From the NCBI GenBank assembly GCA_002700095.1, contig PACL01000022.1, positions 38,720-102,719 of the forward strand: a DNA stretch of 64,000 nt. Reading direction: 5' to 3'. Both the position numbers and the translations under genes were made by a program. Under the pieces are notes generated by a model, which saw only the letters and a program-made list of their open reading frames with translations, was not told the DNA's origin and did no database searches. Source of the DNA: Fulvimarina sp. (GTDB lineage Bacteria > Pseudomonadota > Alphaproteobacteria > Rhizobiales > Rhizobiaceae). Each line of letters opens with the position of its first letter. The stretch's first letter is position 1. Positions 57,592 to 64,000 of this stretch are shown here, piece after piece.

Positions 57592-58641
57592 ATGTCCCGC
57601 CCCCGCCGCCCGCTTCCCCGCACCATCCTCGCCCTAGCCGGCGCAGCCGCCTGGCTGGTAGGCCTCGCCGCGATCTCCGGCCAGGCCAGCGCAGAGGGCG
57701 CCGACAAGCCGACCCTCACCGTCTACACCTATGACAGCTTCTCCGCCGAGTGGGGCCCCGGCCCGCAGCTGAAGACGCAGTTCGAGGCGTCGTGCGACTG
57801 CACCCTCGACTTCGTCGGCCTCGACGACGGCGTCGCCATCCTCAACCGGCTGAAGCTCGAGGGCCCGTCGACCCGGGCGGACGTCGCCCTCGGCCTCACC
57901 AGCGACCTCATTCCCGAGGCGAAAACGACGGGCCTGTTCACGGACAGCGGCGTCGACACTGCGGAGCTGACCGTTCCCGCCGGTTTCTCCGATCCCGTCT
58001 TCGTTCCCTACGACTATTCCTATCTCGCCTTCGTCTACGACACCGAAACGGTGAAGACCCCGCCGAAAAGCCTCGCCGATCTCATTGCGGGTGACCCGGA
58101 CCAGAAGATCGTCATCGAGGATCCGCGCACCTCGACGCCGGGCCTCGGCTTCCTGCTCTGGATGAAGGCGGTCTATGGCGACGATGCCGCCGCCAAGTGG
58201 CGCGAGCTTGAGCCGCGCATCCTCACCGTCACGCCGGGCTGGAGCGAGGCCTATGGCCTGTTCACCAAGGGCGAGGTGCCCATCGTCCTGTCCTATACGA
58301 CCTCGCCGGCCTATCACGAGATCGAGGAAAAGACCGATCGCTACCAGGCGGCCGCCTTCGATGAAGGCCATTACCTGCAGATCGAGATCGCCGGGATCCT
58401 CAAGGGCTCCGAGCATCGGGGACTGGCGCAGCGCTTCCTCGCCTTCCTGGTCTCGAAGGAAGCCCAGCAGATCCTGCCGACCACCAACTGGGCGCTGCCG
58501 GTGCGCGGCGACATCGACCTGCCCGAGGCGTTCTCCCATCTCGTCACGGTGGACAAGCCGCTCTTGATCGACCCCGAGACCGTGGCGAAGAACCGCCGGG
58601 CCTGGACCGACGAATGGCTGCAGGCGGTCGGCGCACGGTGA
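57592..58641 (+). CDS. thiB: Thiamine ABC transporter substrate-binding protein
   Basis: 349-aa periplasmic binding protein for thiamine and its phosphates. Signal peptide ILALAGAAAWLVGLAAISGQ with cleavage near ASAEGA. Family stretches: LTVYTYDSFSAEWGPGPQLK, FVGLDDGVAILNRLKLEGPS, FVPYDYSYLAFVYDTE, EDPRTSTPGLGFLLWMKAVY and TTNWALPVRGDIDLPEAF, typical of ThiB/TbpA. First gene behind the TPP riboswitch. Confidence 0.95.
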   Translation: MSRPRRPLPRTILALAGAAAWLVGLAAISGQASAEGADKPTLTVYTYDSFSAEWGPGPQLKTQFEASCDCTLDFVGLDDGVAILNRLKLEGPSTRADVALGLTSDLIPEAKTTGLFTDSGVDTAELTVPAGFSDPVFVPYDYSYLAFVYDTETVKTPPKSLADLIAGDPDQKIVIEDPRTSTPGLGFLLWMKAVYGDDAAAKWRELEPRILTVTPGWSEAYGLFTKGEVPIVLSYTTSPAYHEIEEKTDRYQAAAFDEGHYLQIEIAGILKGSEHRGLAQRFLAFLVSKEAQQILPTTNWALPVRGDIDLPEAFSHLVTVDKPLLIDPETVAKNRRAWTDEWLQAVGAR

Positions 58642-58719
58642 TCGGAGCCCTGGGGATCTCGCGGCAAGTCTCCGGCATCCGGGCCTGATCCGGCAGTTCC
58701 AGGCGGACAGCAACGTCGC

Positions 58720-60345
58720 ATGAACACTCGCACCGACCGCCGCATCCGCGTTGCCACAGGCATCGCCGCAGCCCTTCTGGCCCTCGGCTTTCTGCTCGGC
58801 GGCTTCGTCGTGCTCCTGGCCGTCAGCCCGCAGGCGCCGGACTTCGCCGCCCTTTTCTCCGACGCCTATATCCGGGCGATCGTCGGCTTCACGCTGCTGC
58901 AGGCCGGGCTCTCGACGCTTCTGTCCGTCCTCCTCGCGATCCCCTTCGCGGTCGCGCTGCATCGTGCCCGCTTCCCCGGCAAGCGGCTGATCCTGCGCCT
59001 GTTCCTGCTGCCCCAGGCATTGCCCGTCCTGGTCGGCGCCCTGGCGGTGATCACCATCTGGGGCCAGAGCGGCGTCGTCTCGCAAGGGCTCACGGCTCTC
59101 GGCCTGCCGCGCCTCGACGTCTATGGCCTGTCGGGCATCCTGATCGCCCATGTCTTCTTCAACATGCCGCTGGCCGCCCGGCTGTTCGTCGCCGCCCTCG
59201 ACCGGGTGCCGACCGAAAGCTGGAAGCTCGCCGGGCAGCTGGCGCTGCCGCCGCTCGGCGTCTTCCGGCTGGTCGAATGGCCGGCGCTGCGTCCCGCCCT
59301 TCCCGGCGCCGCCGCGCTGATCTTCATGCTCTGCGTGACGAGCTTCACCATCGTCCTCGTCCTCGGCGGCGGGCCGGCGGCAACGACACTGGAAGTCGCC
59401 GTCTACCAGGCGCTGCGCTTCGACTTCGATCCGTCCCGGGCGATCGGCCTGTCGCTGATCCAGATCGTCCTGACGGCGCTCGTGCTGATCGCGACGCTCA
59501 TCCTCGGGCGCGACCCGGCCGGTGGCTTCGGCCTTGGCGCGAAGGCTCGCCGCTTTGATGCCGCAAGCCGCGTCCGGGACATGTCCGACGCTTTGATCGT
59601 CACCCTCGGAACGCTGTTCGTCGCCAGCCCCTTCGCCGCCGTCGTCGTCTCGGGTCTCGCCGCGGATCTGCCGCGCCTCCTCACCGAAACCGCCGTCATC
59701 GATGCCGCGCTGACCAGCCTTGCCGTCGCGCTCGCAGCCGCCAGCCTGTCGGTGGTCGTCTCGACCCTCGTCCTCCTGGCGATCGAGGCCCTCGCGCAAG
59801 GCCGGCGGCCCGGCCGTCTCAGCCGCGTCACCCGGCGCTCGCTCGAGACCGCGACCAGCCTCGTCCTCGTGGTCTCGCCGGTCATCGTCGGGGCCGGGTG
59901 GTTCCTGGCGCTGCGGCAGGTCACCGACGTCCTCGCCGCCGGCCCCTATGTCGTCGTCGCCACCAATGCCGTGATGGCGATGCCCTTCATCGTGCGGATC
60001 GTCGCGCCGGCCCTGCGCCAGGCCAATGCCGAGACCGGCAGGCTGGCCGAGAGCCTCGGCCTCACAGGCCTTGCCCGCCTCGCCCTTCTCGACCTGCCGG
60101 CGATGCGCCGGCCGCTGGCGCTGGCCTTCGCTTTCGCGGCGGCGCTGTCCTTCGGCGATCTCGGCGCCATCGCACTTTATGGGTCGAACGACTTCGTCAC
60201 CCTGCCCTATCTCTTGCTGCAGCGCATGGGCAGCTATCGCACCGCCGACGCGGCCGGCCTCGCCCTCCTCCTCGGCCTCATCGCCATCGCGCTGATGGCC
60301 GTCGTCGAGGGTGGGCTGGCCGGGCGAAGGAGAAGACCGACGTGA
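58720..60345 (+). CDS. thiP: Thiamine ABC transporter permease ThiP
   Basis: 541-aa integral membrane protein with two BPD_transp_1 halves and about twelve TM helices. First-half EAA-like loop AALDRVPTESWKLAGQLALP; second-half equivalent ALRQANAETGRLAESLGLTG. The stretch LSFGDLGAIALYGSNDFVTL is typical of ThiP. It forms the channel of ThiBPQ. Starts 78 bp after thiB; its stop overlaps the thiQ start (GTGA). Confidence 0.95.
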   Translation: MNTRTDRRIRVATGIAAALLALGFLLGGFVVLLAVSPQAPDFAALFSDAYIRAIVGFTLLQAGLSTLLSVLLAIPFAVALHRARFPGKRLILRLFLLPQALPVLVGALAVITIWGQSGVVSQGLTALGLPRLDVYGLSGILIAHVFFNMPLAARLFVAALDRVPTESWKLAGQLALPPLGVFRLVEWPALRPALPGAAALIFMLCVTSFTIVLVLGGGPAATTLEVAVYQALRFDFDPSRAIGLSLIQIVLTALVLIATLILGRDPAGGFGLGAKARRFDAASRVRDMSDALIVTLGTLFVASPFAAVVVSGLAADLPRLLTETAVIDAALTSLAVALAAASLSVVVSTLVLLAIEALAQGRRPGRLSRVTRRSLETATSLVLVVSPVIVGAGWFLALRQVTDVLAAGPYVVVATNAVMAMPFIVRIVAPALRQANAETGRLAESLGLTGLARLALLDLPAMRRPLALAFAFAAALSFGDLGAIALYGSNDFVTLPYLLLQRMGSYRTADAAGLALLLGLIAIALMAVVEGGLAGRRRRPT

Positions 60346-61121
60346 GCCAGACGGCAGCAAACCTTGATGGCGGCACGGTGGGCGAAGAACCGGCACCGGC
60401 GCTTCGCCTCGAGGGCGTCCGCTTCGCCCATGGGGCGGCAGAGATGCGGTTCGATCTGGCCGTCGAGGCGGGCGAATGGCTGGCGCTGATCGGCCCCAGC
60501 GGCGCCGGCAAGTCGACGCTCCTCGACCTCGCCGCCGGTTTCCTGACGCCGGCGAGCGGGCGCATCCTGATCGCCGGCCGGGACGTGACGGACATCGCGC
60601 CGGCGGAGCGGCCGCTGTCGATGCTGTTCCAGGAGAACAACCTGTTCCCGCATCTCGACGCCTTCCGCAACGTCGCGCTCGGCATCGCGCCGCGGCTGCG
60701 GGTGTCGAAGGACGAGCGGGCGGCGGTCGAGGGGGCGCTTTCCGCGGTCGGCCTCGACGGCTACGGCAAGCGGCTGCCGGCCGAGATGTCGGGCGGCGAG
60801 CGGCAGCGGGTGGCGCTGGCGCGGGCCTTCCTGCGCGAGCGGCCGCTGATCCTCCTCGACGAGCCCTTCGCCGCGCTCGGCCCGGCGCTGCGCGCCGAGA
60901 TGCAGGCGCTGCTCGCCCGGCTGCGCCAGCGCGGCGACGGGCGGCCGGCGAGCGTGGTGATGGTGACCCATCATCCCGAAGACGCCGCGGAGATGGCGGA
61001 CCGGGTGGCCTATCTTGAGGACGGCGAGATCGCCGCGCTGGGGCCGGCCGCGACGATGCTGTCGGGCACCGCCGATCCGCGGGTCTCACGCTATCTCGGC
61101 CTTGCGAGAAAAAACGTGTGA
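60342..61121 (+). CDS. thiQ: Thiamine ABC transporter ATP-binding protein ThiQ
   Basis: 259-aa ATPase. Walker A IGPSGAGKSTLLDLAAGF, Q-loop SMLFQENNLFPHLDAFRNVA, signature MSGGERQRVALARAFLRE, Walker B LILLDEPFAALGPALR and switch His in VTHHPEDAAEMADRV. The usual LDP after Walker B reads LGP here. The GTG start at 60342 overlaps the thiP stop, with AAGGAG about 10 bases upstream. About 24 residues precede the core domain, slightly longer than typical. Confidence 0.94.
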   Translation: MSQTAANLDGGTVGEEPAPALRLEGVRFAHGAAEMRFDLAVEAGEWLALIGPSGAGKSTLLDLAAGFLTPASGRILIAGRDVTDIAPAERPLSMLFQENNLFPHLDAFRNVALGIAPRLRVSKDERAAVEGALSAVGLDGYGKRLPAEMSGGERQRVALARAFLRERPLILLDEPFAALGPALRAEMQALLARLRQRGDGRPASVVMVTHHPEDAAEMADRVAYLEDGEIAALGPAATMLSGTADPRVSRYLGLARKNV

Positions 61122-61344
61122 CGCATTTCCGGCGAATTTCCGGTCTACTGGGACGATCGGGGACTGAGGGGGATTTCTTTCCGGAAATAGATCGACGCTG
61201 TTGCCCTCGCGCGCTTTCGCGGCGGCAGCCGATTCGGTTAACTGCATTTGGTAAGGCGGCGAAAGCGAAATCGCGGTCGGGACGGACGGGGCGTCAATCG
61301 CGTCGATGACATCACCATGGCATGACTTCAGGATCGGGCCGAGG

Positions 61345-62841
61345 ATGCGGGCGTTGCGGCGCTTGGCGACGCTGTGCGCGCTCTTCGCGGTCTCCGGCTG
61401 CACGACCTTCGGTGCCGGTCTCGACACGATGGCCTCCGACGCCGAGACCGGCAGCATCCGCGCCGGCTACACCTCGACGCGCCAGCCGATCACCTTCGAG
61501 ACGGCGCAGCAGAGCGATCCGCAATCGGTCATCGGCAAGAGCCAGCATCCGAAGATCCTTGCGGCCTATGGCGGCGCCTATTCCGATCCCAAGCTCGAAC
61601 AGGCGCTGGCCGGCATCGTCGGCAAGCTGGCGGCGGCGAGCGAGGATCCGACCCGTGTCTACCGGATCACCATCCTCAACTCGCCCAACATCAACGCCTT
61701 CGCGCTGCCGGGCGGCTATGTCTACATCACCCGCGGCCTCCTGGCGCTGGCCAACGACTCATCCGAAGTCGCGGCGGTGATCGGCCACGAGATGGGCCAC
61801 ATCACCGCCAATCACGGCATCCAGCGCCAGCAGCGCGAGCAGGCGGCGGAACTTGCCAGCCGGGTGGTCTCGGAAGTCCTCGAAAACGAATCGGCCGGGC
61901 AGATCGCGCTGGCCAAGGGCAAGCTGAGCCTTGCCCAGTTCTCGCGCCAGCAGGAACTGCAGGCCGACGCTCTCGGCATCAAGCATATCGCGCGGGCGGG
62001 CTACGACCCCTTCGCCGCGGCGCGCTTCCTGGAAGCGATGGATTCCTATTCGAAGATGCGCAACGCCTTCCAGGCGACCGATCCCAATCTCGACTTCCTC
62101 GCCTCGCACCCCTCCGCCCCGCAGCGCATCACGCTGGCCGGCCAGCTCGCCCGCAGCGAAGGCCCGCCCGGCACCGGCACGCGGGACCGCGACCGCTATC
62201 TTGCCGGCATCGACGGCATGCTGTTCGGCGATTCGGCGGTCGAGGGCTATGTGCGCGAGCGCACCTTCCTGCATCCCGGCCTCGGCATCAGCTTCACGGT
62301 GCCGAAGGGCTTCTCCCTCGACAACACCGCCGAGGCGGTGATGGCGACCGGGCCCGACGACACCGCGATCCGCTTCGACGGCGTCGCGCTGGCGCCCAAT
62401 CGCGGCCTCGTCGACTACGTCAATTCCGGCTGGATCGGCGGGCTCGAGCCCGGCAGCGTGCGCCAGCAGCGCATCCACGGGCTCGAGGCGGTGTCGGCGC
62501 GGGCGAGAGGCGGCGAATACAATTTCGACGTCACGGTGATCCGCCTCGGCAGCCAGGTCTACCGCTTCCTGACCGCGGTGCCGGCCAAGGCCAGCGTCGA
62601 TGCCGGCGCCATCGCGTCGGGCGTCGCCGGCAGCTTCCACCAGCTGTCGGCCGCGGAACGCGCCGCGCTGAAGCCGCTGCGCATCCGCATCGTCGAGGCG
62701 CGGCAGGGCGACACGGCCGGAACGCTCGCCGCCCGCATGGTCGGCGTCGAGGCCAAGGAAAACATGTTCCGCCTCCTCAACGAACTGACCGTCGACGACG
62801 CGGTGAAGAGCGGCGAGCGCTACAAGATCGTCGCCGAATAG
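61345..62841 (+). CDS. M48 family metalloprotease, lipoprotein
   Basis: 498-aa zinc peptidase of the BepA/YfgC-like group. Leader RALRRLATLCALFAVSGC ends in the lipobox VSGC, so it is probably an outer-membrane-facing lipoprotein. Zinc motif VIGHEMGHITANHG with a third ligand in RQQELQADALGIKHIARAGY. The C-terminus has a LysM-like stretch (RIRIVEARQGDTAGTLAARM), not the TPR repeats of BepA. Likely role: quality control of envelope proteins. ATG 61345 is chosen for the lipoprotein signal; ATG 61306 is 13 codons longer. Confidence 0.9.
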   Translation: MRALRRLATLCALFAVSGCTTFGAGLDTMASDAETGSIRAGYTSTRQPITFETAQQSDPQSVIGKSQHPKILAAYGGAYSDPKLEQALAGIVGKLAAASEDPTRVYRITILNSPNINAFALPGGYVYITRGLLALANDSSEVAAVIGHEMGHITANHGIQRQQREQAAELASRVVSEVLENESAGQIALAKGKLSLAQFSRQQELQADALGIKHIARAGYDPFAAARFLEAMDSYSKMRNAFQATDPNLDFLASHPSAPQRITLAGQLARSEGPPGTGTRDRDRYLAGIDGMLFGDSAVEGYVRERTFLHPGLGISFTVPKGFSLDNTAEAVMATGPDDTAIRFDGVALAPNRGLVDYVNSGWIGGLEPGSVRQQRIHGLEAVSARARGGEYNFDVTVIRLGSQVYRFLTAVPAKASVDAGAIASGVAGSFHQLSAAERAALKPLRIRIVEARQGDTAGTLAARMVGVEAKENMFRLLNELTVDDAVKSGERYKIVAE

Positions 62842-63693
62842 GCCGGCCGTCTCGCGCGCCCCGGCGCTCTCCCCGCAACGCCAAGGCCGCGCAAAAACGC
62901 CCAGTGGCGCGGCGCGCCCCGGTTTCGCCCCGCACGCCCGGGGCCGTTTGCAGTCTTCCGTCCCCGGCGGGAACGGACAGCGGAACGCCGGAGGCAAGCC
63001 CTCCGATATTCTGTAGTCTCACGGCTCGCCTCCGGCGTCCCGCGCGGCGTCTTGTCAGGCCCTTGTGGCCGTCCGTCCCCACCTGAGCCGCAGCTTTCGC
63101 CACGCCCCGGGCTTCGGGCCGGAAGACCGGCTGTCGGCGCATCGCGGGAGACTTTTGGCCTCCCCCTATAGCGGTCCGATCCGCACCCGCGCCGTAGTAC
63201 GCGAGGGGCCGACGGAGCCTTGACCCGTCCGAGTCGCGAAATCCCTCCGGAAGAGACCCACGCCGCGGACACCGCCCGCCTTCCCGAACGATCCCGGCGA
63301 TCATTCGTGTCCCTCGGGAAGACGGCGAGGAGATCCTACGGGGCGCAGATGGGGGTGGGGATATCTCTTTTTCGACGGGGTGGCGGGAGAGTGGGGCGGA
63401 GCGCTTGGCGGGACGGCGTTGCGGCGCGGCGTGCGTGTGTGCCGAGGGGCTGCGAATGTCCCCGCTTCGTCATCCCTTGCAAGCGAGCACGGGGATCCAC
63501 GCATCTGCGCTTCCATGGCCGCTCCGTGGGCAGGCGTGGCCGCACGACCGGAGCAGGGTTGGGCGTGAGCGGACTAGGCGTGCTTCTAGCCGCTTGCATG
63601 GCGGAAACCAAAACCGTCGAAGGTACAGATGGTTCGAGCGAACCGACAGCACAGCCGATGTAGTCCTCGGGAATATGCGCCTACTATCCTAGA
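62842..63693. other. Long intergenic region, structured, no confident gene
   Basis: 852 bp after the protease gene. It contains the large inverted repeat 62986-63037, several further GC-rich hairpin candidates to about 63200, and at 63466-63500 a degenerate CGTCATCCC...GGGGATCCACG palindrome of the alphaproteobacterial REP type. Plus-strand frames such as 63220-63663 are Arg/Gly-rich, lack ribosome-binding sites and look like translated non-coding DNA. Confidence 0.55.
62986..63037. repeat. 15-bp inverted repeat with 22-base loop
   Basis: CGCCGGAGGCAAGCC (62986-63000) pairs with GGCTCGCCTCCGGCG (63023-63037) with one mismatch. No T tract follows. It begins 144 bp after the M48 gene stop, so it may be a transcript end, a mobile-element end or part of a structured RNA. 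Confidence 0.6.
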
Positions 63694-63996
63694 CTACTTA
63701 ACGATTGCTATTTTCACTTTATCGAAGAACGTCGCGTAGGGCAGTCTCAGACTGGCAACGAGTTGGGAGAAGGAACGCGTTGTTTCGTTCACGCGTTCTT
63801 GGTTCTTCAACCCGTCGCTGAAGGCTTTGTCGAGGTAGGTGTGCAGACCTGAGAGAGCCTCCACTGTCGGTGACCAGATTTTCGCCGCTTCCTCCGGTGA
63901 AACCTTTGTACCGAAGCTGAGGTCAAACCGATTTACAACGACGCCATCGATGATGGTTTCCATGCATTCACCAATTGCTCCCGCGAGCAGAAACAC
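63694..63996 (-). CDS. Hypothetical protein at the window edge, lower GC
   Basis: Frame of 100 codons that stays open to the right edge, so it may be the C-terminal part of a longer gene. It reads MFLLAGAIGECMETIIDGVV, with later segments VSPEEAAKIWSPTVEALSGL and VNETTRSFSQLVASLRLPYA, ending FFDKVKIAIVK. Possible internal start ATG 63963. G+C is about 50%, well below its neighbours, which hints at acquired DNA beginning here. No family recognised. Confidence 0.5.
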   Translation of the reverse strand: MFLLAGAIGECMETIIDGVVVNRFDLSFGTKVSPEEAAKIWSPTVEALSGLHTYLDKAFSDGLKNQERVNETTRSFSQLVASLRLPYATFFDKVKIAIVK

Positions 63997-64000
63997 AGAC

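Noticed and set aside
57634..61089. 1151-codon minus-strand open frame opposite the thi genes
   Set aside because: Same cause. thiB, thiP and thiQ on plus have clear motifs and ribosome-binding sites; the antisense product is Arg/Asp/Gly-rich without domains.
63220..63663. 147-codon plus-strand frame near the right end
   Set aside because: Arg/Gly-rich, no ribosome-binding site, overlaps a REP-like palindrome, no family.

Overview
The window is GC-rich (roughly two thirds G+C), gene-dense chromosomal DNA from an alphaproteobacterium, most likely of the order Hyphomicrobiales (Rhizobiales). The signs are the DUF4164-zapA-tkt-gap block, the aroK-aroB-CNNM operon opposite xerD, a five-gene urea transporter, a zwf-pgl-edd Entner-Doudoroff operon, an HWE-family bacteriophytochrome, and dispersed 'CGTCATTCTCGGG'-type palindromes. 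Genus-level placement cannot be made from the sequence alone. No rRNA, tRNA, CRISPR array, transposase or phage module was seen.

Layout. 1-335: C-terminus of an FGGY sugar kinase. 397-7002 (minus): urtABCDE urea ABC transporter behind a near-perfect sigma-54 promoter (7055-7070) and a possible NtrC enhancer (7233-7249). 7297-11818: acyl-CoA cluster with an APH-like kinase, a MaoC protein and an SDR on minus and a TetR regulator and an ACAD10/11-like dehydrogenase on plus, around a palindromic operator. 11973-16037: small membrane protein, two medium-chain oxidoreductases, a possible 29-residue peptide gene, a lipoprotein esterase. 16034-20245: zapA, DUF4164, tkt, gap. 20563-25202: GDSL autotransporter, Rrf2 regulator plus thioredoxin-reductase-like flavoprotein, L,D-transpeptidase lipoprotein. 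25747-31746: accA, xerD, aroK-aroB-CNNM. 31894-38924: reductive pyrimidine degradation (aminotransferase, ureidopropionase/carbamoylase, dihydropyrimidinase) with a MazF-type toxin-antitoxin pair embedded between two catabolic genes, and a divergent rutR with a RutR box. 39042-45240: gltB and ltaE. 45262-45778: BrnT toxin with an HTH antitoxin. 46071-49274: Rmf/CrpP-like protein and a PuuA/PuuB-like polyamine pair. 49633-52889: heme oxygenase plus bacteriophytochrome/HWE kinase/receiver. 53138-57352: zwf-pgl-edd. 57445-61121: TPP riboswitch and thiBPQ. 61345-62841: M48 lipoprotein protease. 62842-64000: structured non-coding DNA and a lower-GC ORF running to the window edge.

A recurring theme is nitrogen: urea import, pyrimidine degradation, glutamate synthase and glutamylputrescine metabolism. 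Central carbon is represented by the Entner-Doudoroff entry genes, transketolase and GAPDH. Many neighbouring genes overlap by 4 bp (ATGA or GTGA), indicating translationally coupled operons.
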